Shown here piece by piece: positions 1-13,860 of a DNA stretch of 64,000 nt. Below the pieces are notes generated by a model that saw nothing but the letters and a program-made list of their open reading frames with translations, was not told the origin of the DNA and made no database searches. The stretch spans positions 20,001-84,000 of the forward strand of contig JAFLJL010014268.1 in assembly GCA_018398815.1 (NCBI GenBank), in the 5' to 3' direction. Position 1 is the stretch's first letter. Each line of letters begins with the position of its first letter. A program made the position numbers and the translations under genes. The stretch is from Conus ventricosus. Its lineage: Eukaryota > Mollusca > Gastropoda > Neogastropoda > Conidae.

Positions 1-2
1 TT

Positions 3-738
<736 letters not shown>

Positions 739-739
739 C

Positions 740-957
740 ATAGACGTAGAGAAGAGCGACAGTAAAAGTATAAAAAGGGGGGGGGGCAGAGTTTGAGAAA
801 TAAAGTGTTAAGAATGGAAGCGTAGAGGTATGGTGGCAGCGAGACATAGGGGAGAGTGGGAGGGTGAGGAGGACAGAGGGAGATTCTTGCAACGATTAGA
901 AGCCATCAATTATACTCTCATTTTACTTTCGTTTTGTACCTTGCCAGATCAACACCC
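740..957. other. unassigned spacer, no gene seen
   Basis: Purine-rich sequence with a G-run at 777-786. I see no coding potential or recognisable element. Confidence 0.6.
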
Positions 958-1210
958 GTGAAAATCGTTTAGTGGTAAAGCTTAGCTCAATTAGCACCCC
1001 TCCCCCCACCCACCTCTTCCAAACACACCGAGAAAATCGATTAGTGGTAAAGCTTAGCGTAATTAGCACCCCTCCCCCTGCCCTCCTCTTCCAAACACCC
1101 TCGCTCTCCCATGAATGGGAAATCAGCATCACGTCAATCCAGTGGCAAACACCCTGGCTCTCCCATGAAAAGGAAATCAGCATCACGTCAATCCAGTGAC
1201 AGTCTCCTTG
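958..1210. repeat. two short tandem duplications leading into the 39-bp array
   Basis: A unit of about 72 bp containing TTAGTGGTAAAGCTTAGC is duplicated at about 958-1,102. A 54-bp unit containing GGAAATCAGCATCACGTCAA is then duplicated at about 1,103-1,210. Both lie immediately before the 39-bp minisatellite. The copies differ by a few bases each. Confidence 0.85.
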
Positions 1211-1219
1211 ATTCTCCCA

Positions 1220-4200
1220 AAAAGGATGACTGGGATACAAACTGACCGCAGGCCTGTAGACAGGATGACTGGGATACAAACTGACCACAGGCCTGTAGAC
1301 AGGATGACTGGGATACAAACTGACCGCAGGCCTGTAGACAGGATGACTGGGATACAAACTGACCGTAGGCCTGTTGACAGGGTGACTGGGATACAAACTG
1401 ACCGCAGGCCTGTACTGGGATACAAACTGACCGCAGGCCTATAGACAGGGTGACTGGGATACAAACTGACCACAGGCCTGTAGACAGGATGACTGGGATA
1501 CAAACTGACCACAGGCCTGTAGACAGGGTGACTGGATACAAACTGACCGCAGTCCTATAGACAGGATGACTGGGATACAAACTGACCGCAGGCCTGTAGA
1601 CAGGGTGAGTGGGATACAAACTGACCGCAGGCCTGTAGACAGGGTGACTGGGATACAAACTGACCGCAGGCCTGTAGACAGGATGACTGGGATACAAACT
1701 GACCGCAGGCCTGTAGACAGGATGACTGGGATACAAACTGACCGCAGGCCTGTAGACAGGATGACTGGGATACAAACTGACCGCAGGTCTGTAGACAGGG
1801 TGGGGATAGGATACAAACTGACCGCAGGCCTGTTGACAGGATGACTGGGATACAAACTGACCGCAGGCCTGTACTGGGATACAAACTGACCGCAGGCTTG
1901 TAGAGAGGATGACTGGGATACAAACTGACCGCAGGCCTGTAGACAGGATGACTGGGATACAAACTGACCGCAGGCCTGTTGACAGGGTGACTGGGATACA
2001 AACTGACCGCAGGCCTGTACTGGGATACAAACTGACTGCAGGCCTGTAGACAGGGTGACTGGGATACAAACTGACCACAGGCCTGTTGACAGGATGACTG
2101 GGATACAAACTGACCACAGGCCTGTTGACAGGGTGACTGGGATACAAACTGACCGCAGGCCTGTAGACAGGGTGACTGGGATACAAACTGACCGCAGGCC
2201 TGTAGACAGGGTGACTGGGATACAAACTGACCGCAGGCCTGTTGACAGGGTGACTGGGATACAAACTGACCGCAGGCCTGTAGACAGGGTCACTGGGATA
2301 CAAACTGACCGCAGGCCTGTAGAAAGGGTCACTGGGATACAAACTGACCGCAGGTCTGTAGACAGGGTGGGGATACAAACTGACCGCAGGCCTGTACTGG
2401 GATACAAACTGACCGCAGGCCTGTAGACAGGGTGACTGGGATTCAAACTGACTGCAGGCCTGTAGACAGGGTGACTGGGATACAAACTGACCGCAGGCCT
2501 GTAGACGGGAGTGGGACATGGACCCATGACTGGGATACAAACTGACGCAGGCCTGTAGACAGGATGACTGGGATACAAACTGACCGCAGGCCTGTAGACA
2601 GGGTGACTGGGATACAAACTGACCGCAGGCCTGTAGACAGGGTGACTGGGATACAAACTGACCGCAGGCCTGTAGACAGGATGACTGGGATACAAACTGA
2701 CCACAGGCCTGTAGACAGGGTGACTGGGATACAAACTGACCGCAGGCCTGTAAACAGGATGACAGATACAAACTGACCGCAGGCCTGTAGACAGGATGAC
2801 TGGGATACAAACTGACCGCAGGCCTGTAGACAGGATGACTGGGATACAAACTGACCGCAGGCCTGTAGACAGGGTGACTGATACAAACTGACCGCAGGCC
2901 TGTTGACAGGGTGACAGATACAAACTGACCGCAGGACTGTTGACAGGATGACTGGGATACAAACTGATCACAGGCCTGTAGACAGGATGACTGGGATACA
3001 AACTGACCGCAGGCCTGTTGACAGGATGACTGGGATACAAACTGACCGCAGGCCTGTAGACAGGATGACTGGGATATAAACTGATCACCCGGCCTGTAGA
3101 CAGGGTGACTGGGATACAAACTGACCACAGGCCTGTAGACAGGGTGACAGATACAAACTGACCGCAGGCCTGTAGACAGGGTGACTGGGATACAAACTGA
3201 CAACAGGCCTGTAGACAGGATGACTGGGATACAAACTGACAACAGGCCTGTAGACAGGTGACTGGGATACAAATGACCGCAGGCCTGTTGACAGGGTGAC
3301 TGGGATACAAATGACCGCAGGCCTGTAGACAGGATGACTGGGATTCAAACTGACCGCAGGCCTGTAGACAGGATGACAGATACAAACTGATCCACAGGCC
3401 TGTTGACAGGGTGACAGATACAAACTGACCGCAGGCCTGTTGACAGGGTGACAGATACAAACTGACCGCAGGCCTGTAGACAGGATGACTGGATACAAAA
3501 CTGATCACAGGCCTGTAGACAGGATGACTGGGATACAAACTGACGCAGGCCGTGACAGGATGACTGGGATACAAACTGATCACAGGCCTGTAGACAGGCT
3601 GACTGGGATACAAACTGACTGCAGGCCTGTAGACAGGGTGACTGGGATACAAGCTGACCGCAGGCCTGTAGACAGGGTGACTGGGATACAAACTGATCAC
3701 AGGCCTGTAGACAGGGTGACTGGGATACAAACTGACCGCAGGTCTGTTGACAGGGTGACTGGGATACAAACTGACCGCAGGTCTGTTGACAGGGTGACTG
3801 GGATACAAACTGACCACAGGCCTGTAGACAGGGTGACAGATACAAAACTGACCGCAGGCCTATAGACAGGGTGACAGATACAAACTGACCGCAGGCCTAT
3901 AGACAGGGTGACAGATACAACTGACCGCAGGCTATAGACAGGGTGACGATACAAATGACCGCAGGCTTAGACAGGGTGACAGATACAAATGACCGCAGGC
4001 CTATAGGACAGGGTGACAGATACAAACTGACCGCAGGCCTTAGACAGGATGACTGGGATACAAATGACCACAGGCCTGTAGACAGGGTGACAGATACAAA
4101 ACTGACCGCAGGCCTATAGACAGGGTGACAGATACAAACTGACCGCAGGCTATAGACAGGGTGACAGATACAATGACCGCAGGCCTGTAGACAGTGTGAC

Positions 4201-4535
4201 AGATAAAATGACCGCAGGCCTTAGACAGGGTGACAGATACAAACTGACCGCAGGCTGTTGACAGGATGACAGATACAACTGACCGCAGGCTGTTGACGGG
4301 TGATGGGATACAACTGACGCAGCCTGTTGACAGGATGACTGGGATACAAACTGACCGCAGGCCTGTTGACAGGGTGACTGGGATACAAACTGACTGCAGG
4401 CCTGTTGACAGGATGACTGGGATACAAACTAACCGCAGGCCTGTTGACAGGATGACTGGGATACAAACTGACCGCAGGCCTCTAGACAGGATGACCGTGA
4501 TACAAACTGACCGCAGGCCTGTAGACAGGAGTGGG
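1220..4535. repeat. 39-bp minisatellite, about 85 copies
   Basis: The monomer joins GACTGGGATACAAACTGACC to GCAGGCCTGTAGACAGGAT, giving 39 bp. Variants include GACTGGG to GACAG (enriched from about 3,830 rightward), CCGCAGG to CCACAGG, GTAGA to GTTGA, and truncated monomers at about 1,413, 1,870, 2,017 and 2,395. Indels become frequent from 3,900 to 4,320. The array ends with AGTGGGACATGGACC at about 4,530, and the same terminal word occurs inside the array at about 2,509. Because 39 is divisible by three and the monomer lacks stops, long minus-strand frames exist with 13-residue repeats such as QACGQFVSQSSCL. I treat these as non-coding. Confidence 0.97.
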
Positions 4536-4740
4536 ACATGGACCGTAGAAGGAGGGGCAGACAGGTTCTGTTGGCTCTCTCTATACATGTGTATACATTT
4601 ACTTCCAGAACCCAAAACATTGTCTGCACGCATTCTAAATAGAAAACTGGTCGAGCTTCAGTCAAACATGCCTCGAAAGGGGGGATGGGGGTGGGGGTGA
4701 GGTGGAGGTGGGGGGTGCCGTGCCATTTTTGATTGAATGA
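4536..4740. other. spacer between minisatellite and inverted arm
   Basis: Unique sequence ending in a G-rich stretch (4,679-4,716). No gene is seen. It lies just outside the region that has an inverted copy at the far end of the window. Confidence 0.6.
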
Positions 4741-5125
4741 TTCGAAAGATGACAAATACCTTTCTTGAAATACTAAACAAAGAAAACAATAACGAATGGA
4801 TAGACATCCTGTTACGGAAGATGTGTTGTCTCCTAAACGAGGGTCATTCGTTCAGAAAAATAATACGTCAGCCAGTCAGAAGAACCTGTGCACTCTGGCC
4901 ACCCTGAACACGGCTTTGTGTAATAACATTTGCTACCACAACTATATTATGCCCAGTGAAGGGGCAACGAGATAACAGCACTCACACATTCAGCCAATGC
5001 TACAATTAATGACATCGGTGTCGGAAGAAAACACGTTTGTAGAGGATGCAGTTGTCTTTCTTTGTTTATTTATGGTTGGATTGTTTGTTTTTCGTGCCAT
5101 GTGTAAGAAAAGAAAACTTGCTTTG

Positions 5126-5128
<3 letters not shown>

Positions 5129-5181
<53 letters not shown>
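5129..5181. repeat. (TG)n microsatellite
   Basis: About 53 bp of TG. Its inverted partner is the (AC)n tract at 63,548-63,620. Confidence 0.95.
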
Positions 5182-5185
<4 letters not shown>

Positions 5186-7888
5186 ATTTATATTCTAGCT
5201 TCTTTTCAGCAACACTGCAGTCTGTTTGACACTTCTTGTCGTAATTCTGCTCATAATTGCCAACATTTACTCCCACAATGGCATGTTTTGGAAGGAAGGA
5301 CATATTAGTACTCACCAGTAATGACATGTTTTGGAAGGAAGGACAACACATGTTAGTACTCACCAGTAGGTCTAGGCTGAACACATTATTTTTGTATTCT
5401 TAGTTCACCAGTGTTTAGCTCTCCTTATCAAGACGCCTGCCTTGAAGCATTCTTCCCAAACGCCTGTTGAAACAGGTCGGTCAACATGTTCACTGAAGGC
5501 CCATTGATGCGAACCTGCAATAGTTGGTTATCCCACTGTCTGTCGCCCCGGGATGGTAGAAGTTGAAGATGAGGTTATTTTGTTCACAGAGCAGGAAAGA
5601 TGACAGGATTGTAGATTTTTTGGATAGCCGGTGGAGTTGAGGACAATTTAACGATGGTGCTGTTTCCCTTTGGTCTGAGACTGTGATAGTGAGGTGTCCT
5701 CATAAACATGATCCTATGGATTTTCAGCTTCATCTGAAACTGTATTGTGTGGCAGAGCTGTACTCTTAATTGCCTACAACATAGGTCAAAGGACCCCCCT
5801 CCCCCTCTTTGCTTCTTATCTCTACCTCTCCCTCCTTCCCCCACACGATTCCAATGTTGTGATGATAGAGTTATGAAATTTTGTTGGGCCGTCGTGGCAG
5901 ATACAGATCATATAGTCCAGCACATCTTTAGTGCGAGCATGTCACTGTCATTCTAGACTAGTCCTAACACTCATGTTTTTATGAGCCATCCTCTGTGGAG
6001 ATGGCAAAAGCATTTCCGTCTTTGTATAAGTCTTTATTATCACAGACCATCTGCAACACAGGGCCTTCTCAGAGCTGTCAGTATATGAAGAAATAAAAAG
6101 GTTTATTTTGAAAAAGGAAACAGGGGTCATACTTTAAAAAGTAACAAACATAGAAAGATTGCATTCACACAGGGTAAATGACATGGTGGCTAAAACAGTG
6201 AAATCCTTACGGCGATTAAGAATATGCCGTACTAAGAGCATCAGCCATTGCCTTGAATGTCTGACTTTCGGACTTCTATTTTAAGTTACAGTTTGAAAAA
6301 AAAAATCAAAGTTACTTAAAAACATTTAATCAGCACAGAAAACACACACAAAAGGGATATAGGAAATAGATACCACAGAACGGACAGTCAGCGTCCAACC
6401 TAGACATGTATGCAATGTTCCCTGCCTGGTCGTCAGACTACACCTAAAGGAAAGGCAGCATGTCGTTAAGGTGTAACTAGAAAAAGAGTCAAGGAGTTTC
6501 CAGAACAGACAGAACAGGAAACTGGTCATGAAAAGCAGACAAGTGGTAGACGACAGTAAAGAAAAATAAAATGAAAACAGGCAAAGTCAAAAAGTGTACA
6601 GGAAAGAGGGAACTACCAGTACATTACTTCTAGACGGTAGGTGAGTCAGTACTGAAAGCCGCTGCTCTTTCCATGGGGAATCTGTCGATGCAAATATGCA
6701 AAGGAACATTCGCTATGATTCAAATGTATTTTTGTATGACAAGGATTGCTTAGCATAATGTCCTGTTGTAAACAAAATATGGTATATACGATCAGTCTGA
6801 ATTTTATACATTCTGTCCTTTATACTTCCAAATCAGTGAAGTACCAGCGTTCGCTTTGATTTAAAAGGACAGAGATAAACACAGTGCAGTACTTTTTTCT
6901 CTGCTATTCAGTGGATATTGCTGGGTATACTTCCTCTTGGAATAGGAACGATCATATTTCTTTTCCTTTCTTTACTGTTTCTTAGGGTTCCCTGTTTTGC
7001 CATTGTTATGTGTGTTTCTGTATCAATCTGCGACCAGGTTTTCATTTCTAATAAAAGTATTTGGGTGTGTTCAACTCTTCTGTTTTTGTGTGTGTGTTTT
7101 TTTCCAAATCAGAATGAACTAACTACTCTGCCTTGTCGCCAGATTACACCTCTCCGTGTGAAATTTGAATTACTCATTTCAATCATTCCAACATTTGGAG
7201 TGAGATGAGGAGCAAAGGCAAGAGTTTCCACTGGTTCTTTGTCAGAGTCACCCCCACCAGCCCCACCCCCTTTCCTCCTCCTCTTCCTCTTCTCCCTCAC
7301 CAAAACGATAAATGTAACTCTCACTTTCTACTCTGTGTCTTTGTTGAAATGTGTCCTCCCCCTCTTCCACCCTATTCGGATAAAAAAAACCCAGGGGGAG
7401 GGGGGGAGGGCAGTTAAAACGTTTCAGGAGACGCAGGCTCACACAGTAAGTTACTAAAGCGTGTGTCACTTCTGTCCGAGTCTGGTTTGTGCTTCATGAA
7501 CAGTCAATGTGTCTGGCCAGGTTTACACTTCAACCAGACGTGGCCCTCTGTGGCTGTCTGGGTTGGAGGAGCGCGGTATTGTACAGGGCGAGGAAGAGCA
7601 GGAGGGAGACCAAAGCATTAGGAAAGGAAAGAGAGTGTTGCATAAGGCAACCGGAGAGAAAGCAGAGGAAGAAAGAAAGAGAGGCGAGGGTGTGGGGTGG
7701 GAGGGAGATTGAGGAGGGAGAAGATGAAGGGTGCAAAGGTTATAGAAACTTGTTATAGGCGCGCACCTTTCGGCTGAAAAGTTATTCTTGTGTTATGAAA
7801 GGTGGTTGGTGGGGAGAGGAGAAAAGACGCAAGCCAGGGCGAGGGGGGAGAAGTTGGACGAGGTGAAATATGGAGGGGTGAAACCTCG

Positions 7889-7911
7889 GGGGGGGGGGGG
7901 GGGGGGGGGGG
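7889..7911. repeat. poly-G tract
   Basis: An uninterrupted G-run, with a C-run in the partner arm at about 60,293-60,306. Confidence 0.9.
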
Positions 7912-8370
7912 GAGGGTATGTTTTCAAAGGGGGAGTGGGGGAGGGATGTGGGTTTATGTCTTGATGACTGAAAATCTTCACGAGTTTTAACGATTGGTGT
8001 GACCGCTATTTGATGGTTTCGGGGGAGGCGTTGTGGGGTTATAAATCACAATAGCCGTCATGTTATACACAGATATAAAAAGCGTAGGATCATTGGCCGC
8101 ACAATAACGTAGCCAGCGCCCAATACCCGCATGTTATGGGCACAAACTGATCTGTTCAAAACGCAATGATCGGCTGTGTCGTAAACGTTGAAAACATGTG
8201 GATTTTGCAATGTAAAGGTGGTGATATGATGGAAACATGATCATTGTTAGGACAATTTATGTGCCTCTCCCGTGCTCTGAAAAGGCGAAAGGAAACCTTA
8301 GGCCATCGTGCGTCTTCTCTGTCACTTAAAGGGGGAATTTATGTTCTGTTCGTCTTGCAGACTCTCTGTC

Positions 8371-8372
8371 TT

Positions 8373-8452
<80 letters not shown>
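8371..8452. repeat. (TCTG)n then (TC)n microsatellite
   Basis: A compound tract that changes from tetranucleotide to dinucleotide. The partner at about 59,735-59,822 has the reverse-complement order with fewer tetranucleotides. Confidence 0.95.
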
Positions 8453-8457
<5 letters not shown>

Positions 8458-9019
8458 ACATCTATTTTCTTTAGCTCTCATTTCTATTTAAATGCTACAG
8501 TAAGGTATGTCATGCTTCTTTATCATATTCTTCCTACCGATATTCTAATCCAGATAAAACCCTTGGCAGATTATTAAGAAATATTTATCTTGTGATAGTT
8601 GTACTCAAGACTTTTTCTTCTGTTCAATGATTGATAAGCTGCCTTTTGTTTAACATAACATTCATCATCATCATCGTCATCGTCGTCATCGTCATCGTCG
8701 TCAGTATCATCAACAGCATTATGAATCGCATAGGAATGGCATGACACAGTCGTTATGAACAGTTTGGTGGTCGCTTGCTGTGATTTTTTTCTTTCTTCCT
8801 TGGCTAGAACTGTGACACTCACCATTCATGGATTTTGTGCGAATTCGACCGTGTTTGGTCCCATCGTCAAGGTAGCCACACTCCGACTTCTGGGAGAATG
8901 TCTGAATACGACAGCACCGTGTTGTTGCTGTATTTTCATGTCGATTATTCTACCGGCACATGACGATGAAATATGGAATACGATTTAACTTGCTGCAAGT
9001 TTGTTTTTCTTTTATCTCT

Positions 9020-9042
9020 CACCCCCCCCCCCCCCCCCCCTC
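9020..9042. repeat. poly-C tract
   Basis: A C-run of about 20 bases. Its partner is the G-run at about 59,125-59,146. Confidence 0.9.
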
Positions 9043-9126
9043 ACGTCGCGCCTTGTTCTGTGTTGATTTATATGTACTCCCACTCTGCACGAAGGAATTC
9101 TGTTGTCTCTTTCAGTTTCTTGTTTT

Positions 9127-9275
9127 CCACTATGTCCAGAAAAGTCAGATACCCTTGTGAAGAGTGTTCCACTATGTCCAGAAAAGTCAGATACCCTTGT
9201 GAAGAGTGTTCACATTTTCAAATAGTATGTTTGTCAGATACCCTTGTGAAGAGTGTTCACATTTTCAAATAGTAT
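9127..9275. repeat. short tandem duplications in unit 0
   Basis: A 42-bp segment (CCACTATGTCCAGAAAAGTC and following) is present twice at 9,127-9,210. The segment from GTCAGATACCCTTGTGAAGA to AGTATGTTTG is then repeated, ending near 9,280. Confidence 0.9.
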
Positions 9276-10075
9276 GTTTGTCCACTAACTCTATTCAACT
9301 ACATATGTGAAACCTGGCAAAGTCAGAACACTGAGGAATGAAGGCATACATCATCAAACAAATGTAAGAATTGAAATGACAAGTACTTTTTTTTTAAATT
9401 AATATTGTATCAGATAATCGCAATACAAGCAAAAGCTGATGCTGATTGAATGCAATTCCACGAACAGCACACACAAAAGAAATGATAAATTTGTTTCACG
9501 TTTCACTTTTAAGGATGTAATTTAGATCGGCACGAAGTCCATCATGGAAGAACAGTCACATAATACTGGGCAGTTCGTTCATAAACACAGAGCCGTTGAA
9601 CAAATTGGTAGCGCGGGGGCGGGGTTGGGTGTGTTGTGGGGTGTGGGGTGGGAACAAATGCAGGCTAACAATTCCTCCGTCACTATAACAAGGGCTTGGA
9701 CGAGGTGTTAAACAAATGAGGAGAGAACGGGAAAGGGGGGCGGGGGGAGGGGCAGGTCTGTGAGAGAACCAAAGCGGATGCGATGATTTAGAGCGTTTAA
9801 TAAAACAACATAATATACACAGATCAAACTACTACATGTCATGCATCATCTGACGAGGAATCGAGATTTCTTTCTGAGCAATGTATTACCCGAAGAACCC
9901 ATGACAACAAATGGATTGCATAATTATGGCAAATTCTTTAGGAACGTTTACCTTGAAGAGCACCCTTATGCATACATAGAGAGGGAAAATAGGGGGGGGG
10001 CTCTGCCCTGTCGCGCGTGATGTTCCTAGGGAGGGAATCCGTATTTCACATACAGAGCTGTATTTAGATAATAGT

Positions 10076-10334
10076 TTTTTTGTTTTTTGTTTCCAAATTA
10101 AGAGAACAATAAATTAATGGATGTACTTGGATAATATTTTTTTTCCACATTAAGAGAACAATAAATTAATGGATGTGCTTAGACAATAGATTTTTTTTCA
10201 CATTAAGAGAACAATAAATTAATGGATTTGCTTTAACTGATGGATTATTCAGTTACATTTAATCAGACCAACAGAATCACACTTTAACTGATGGATTATT
10301 CAGTTACATTTAATCAGACCAACAGAATCACACT
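10076..10334. repeat. tandem duplications in unit 0
   Basis: Three copies of a roughly 62-bp unit containing AAGAGAACAATAAATTAATG (about 10,076-10,230) are followed by two copies of a 51-bp unit containing GATGGATTATTCAGTTACAT (about 10,232-10,334). Confidence 0.88.
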
Positions 10335-10532
10335 TTTAGACCCATTTTCTTCCAGTCTCGTTTTTCCGCACGACTCGAAAACGTAACTAAAACATTGTCA
10401 GGGCAGTAAATAGAATCTTTTTCTTTCTAAAAAAAAAAAAAAAGGCATGAACTTGTTTACAAAAAAAAAAATAATAATCAGAGGAAAACGTATGCTTGCT
10501 TCCATTGAATACGAAGTGCTTAGTTCGTATTC

Positions 10533-10653
10533 AAGCTCCAGCGACGTGGAACAGACTGCCAGACTCTCTCAGACATTCAGATTCTATCCCTTCTTTCAAG
10601 TCTAAACTTAAAACCATCTACTTTCTCATAATTAGTCAATGCTGTGTGTGTGT

Positions 10654-10688
<35 letters not shown>

Positions 10689-10972
10689 AACCTAACTCAT
10701 AGCCGTCTGGGCCTTTTCAAATGTAGTGTATGTGTATGTTCTCTATTACATGTATTTGTTATATGACTGAACGTTAAACGATTACGTTTTTGTGGTGATA
10801 CTTAAAAAAATAAGTGAATGTCACACTCGTAGGATTAGGATTTGTTTGTTATTGTAGTAATAGTATTTGTAGCTGGGTGTAAGGTGTACTATTGTATATG
10901 AGAAGGGTGAATGTAGTATGACTTTGTAAAGCGCTTAGAGAAATTCGTTTGATTAAGCGATATATAAGAAAC

Positions 10973-11045
<73 letters not shown>

Positions 11046-11046
11046 T
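10533..11046 (+). mobile_element. LINE 3' end (ORF2 C-terminus, 3' UTR and (TTA)n tail)
   Basis: The frame in the first 90 bp reads APATWNRLPDSLRHSD then SFKSKLKT, the usual C-terminal end of CR1/L2/RTE-like LINE ORF2 proteins. A non-coding 3' region follows with AAGCGCTTAGAG and AAGCGATATATAAG, then a tail of about 23 TTA repeats. The insertion splits the unit landmark between TGCTTAGTTCGTATT and TTAGAATGACAGTATGAC. A poly-G run lies inside at about 10,655-10,684. The inverted partner at about 57,645-58,143 has the same boundaries, so this copy predates separation of the two arms. Confidence 0.82.
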
Positions 11047-11122
11047 TAGAATGACAGTATGACACCTCCACCACAGATTATTGTTTCACATGAGAGAGAA
11101 GATGAGAAGAGGGGAGCAAAGG

Positions 11123-11241
<119 letters not shown>

Positions 11242-11552
11242 TATGAACATTATGTATATATTTCTTCCACCTGCGCTCACTTTCTCTCTCAGTGTCAATA
11301 TACAGATCACAACTCTATCAGATGTCAGTGAATTGAACTGTCATTGATTACTGTACTTTGAAATAATTTTCGTCGACAAGGAGGTAAAAAAAAAAACTGT
11401 CATAGAAATGCACGAAACAATAGTCCGTTGATCGCAACAAACATGAGAATGTGATCAGGGGTGTACTGTTTTGTGCATTTGTCGCCCCTGATGAAGACAT
11501 CTGTTGACAATTCACCTGTACTGTAGAGTGTAGTAAACAAGCCTTACGTCTC

Positions 11553-11866
11553 ACCGTGTGTTGTGTTATTGGTATGTACTGTGCCTGGCATTCAGTCACT
11601 GTGTGTTGTGTTATTGGTATGTACTGTGCCTGGCATTCAGTCACTGTGTGTTGTGTTATTGGTATGTACTGTGCCTGGCATTCAGTCACTGTGTGTTGTG
11701 TTATTGGTATGTACTGTGCCTGGCATTCAGTCACTGTGTGTTGTGTTATTGGTATGTACTGTGCCTGGCATTCAGTCACTGTGTGTTGTGTTATTGGTAT
11801 GTACTGTGCCTGGCATTCAGTCACTGTGTGTTGTGTTATTGGTATGTACTGTGCCTGGCATTCAGG
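11553..11866. repeat. 45-bp minisatellite, seven copies
   Basis: Seven nearly identical 45-bp copies built from CACTGTGTGTTGTGTTATTG and GTATGTACTGTGCCTGGCAT. 45 is divisible by three, so artefactual open frames occur on both strands. The equivalent place in another unit (27,255-27,390) has three diverged copies. Confidence 0.97.
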
Positions 11867-13087
11867 AACGCTGCTGCCTTTTTCAGTTTCTTCCTCTGCA
11901 TAATGTTCAGGAAAATCATATTCCCTTCTGAAGATTCCAACATTTGCCACTAGCATGGTTCTCTACTAACTGTTAGTTAACGATATCAATGGAATCTGGC
12001 AGTCAGAACACTCAGGAATAAAGGCGTGTATTTTTAAACAAATGTAACAGTGAACACGGTAATTGTATGGGTTTTTTAAAGATTGAAGGAGATAATCACC
12101 ATACACACAAGAGATAACTTTGATAAAATGCACTTCCTCCAATAACACAGAAAAAGAAACAGTAATTTTGTGATATATTTCACTTTTAAAGGTATAAGTT
12201 AGAACGGCAAGAAGTCATCATTGAACAATAGTCACAGAATATTGAGCGGTTTCTGAATAAACTCAGAACCGTTGAACAATTTGGTGGGAGGAGGGGGGGG
12301 GGGGGGGGGCAAATGCAGGCTAACAATTCCTCCATCATTATAATAATGAATTGGCAAAGATGTTACACAAATCAGGAGGAGAGTTGGGAGGGGGGGGGGT
12401 GGCAGTGTGTGTGAGAACTAAAATGGGAATGAAAGTGTAGGGCATTAAACTCTGAGTCGTTTAATAAAACAATGTAAGACACGGAGCAGATAACTACATG
12501 ATTTTATGCATCATCTGACGAGAAATCGAGATTTCCTGCTCAGACTGCAATTACCGCATGCAAGAGAACCCACGTCAACATATGGATTGCAGATGACACA
12601 ATTTTGTAGAGAAGTTCGCCATGGAGATCACACAAAACGTATACGTAGAGTGAACAAAAAGAAAGACACTGGCTCTGTCCTATCGCGCCATGCTATTCCC
12701 AGGGAGGGCATCTGAATGTCACACAAAGACCCGTGTTGTGGCTTCAAAATTATACAATAGGATATATAGGATATATTCTACTGTCTGTTATATTTTTGCT
12801 TAAACAATAAAAGAATTTTCCCCCCTAAATTAGCGGAGCAATGACATAACGGGTTTGCTGTCATGATGGATCATTCAGTTACATCAAATCAGACCAACAA
12901 GTGACATTTTGAAACCACATCACATAATTATTCTTCCAGTTTCCTTTTGTGTTTACACTCGACTTGGATACATGACTAACACATCCTTGTGGCAGTAAAT
13001 CATTTTATTTTTTCAAAAAGAATTATGAACTTATCACGCGGAAAAGCAGTCAGAAAGCAAAAAAGAAAATGTATTTACTTCACTTTT

Positions 13088-13280
13088 AAATGCTTAGTTC
13101 ATATTTTTTTAAATGCTTAGTTCATACTTTTTAAATGCTTAGTTCATGCTTTTTAAATGCTTAGTTCATATTTTTTAAATGCTTAGTTCATATTTTTAAA
13201 TACTTAGTTCATATTTGTAAATGCTTAGTTCATATTTTTAAATGCTTAGTTCATATTTTTTAAATGCGTAGTTCATATTT
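13088..13280. repeat. roughly 21-bp tandem repeat, about nine copies
   Basis: AAATGCTTAGTTCATATTTT is repeated with variable T-run length. The inverted partner, with a similar copy number, is at 52,742-52,940. Confidence 0.95.
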
Positions 13281-13678
<398 letters not shown>

Positions 13679-13769
13679 AGAGAACAGGAAAACACCGATT
13701 CTGGCTCACTTGCTCCTCCACAGCGTTTTTGGGCGAAAGTGGCCTAAAAGCCGCCTATTCCTGTTCTCT
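13679..13769. repeat. left end of Polinton with 12-bp inverted repeat
   Basis: The first 91 bp of the insertion begin with AGAGAACAGGAA and end with its exact reverse complement TTCCTGTTCTCT. The start with AG fits Polinton termini. A weak match (AGCAAGTG then CAGAA) to the reverse complement of this end occurs at about 26,575-26,590 and may be the smeared right terminus. Confidence 0.6.
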
Positions 13770-13860
13770 GACAAGTAACCAAAAAATAACGACCCTACAA
13801 ACAAACATACTGTGTAGGGTTATCCGTTTTCAAATACTAATTTACTAAACTTTTCAGATT

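Larger units (their letters stand above)
4741..9050. other. gene-poor unique part of left arm
   Basis: No reading frame here has convincing composition or motifs. The contents are a (TG)n tract at 5,129-5,181, two copies of a roughly 50-bp repeat at 5,276-5,372 (TGTTTTGGAAGGAAGGACA), a poly-G run at about 7,889-7,911, (TCTG)n(TC)n at 8,371-8,452 and a CAT/CGT trinucleotide tract at 8,664-8,704. The partner sequence is 59,060-64,000. Confidence 0.65.

Noticed and set aside
1188..3817. Long minus-strand reading frames of about 690 and 790 codons
   Set aside because: They are the 39-bp minisatellite read in frames without stops. Three frames are open over the same DNA, and indels switch between them.
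1220..4535. Possible CRISPR array
   Set aside because: Direct repeats of 39 bp without unique spacers, in eukaryotic sequence and with no cas genes.
5184..9272. Small frames in the unique part of the left arm
   Set aside because: None is kept in the partner 59,060-63,000, and composition follows poly-C/G and pyrimidine tracts.
11348..11956. Repetitive 202-codon minus frame and 115-131-codon plus frames
   Set aside because: Produced by the seven-copy 45-bp repeat, whose length is a multiple of three. Sister units have three copies and no frame.
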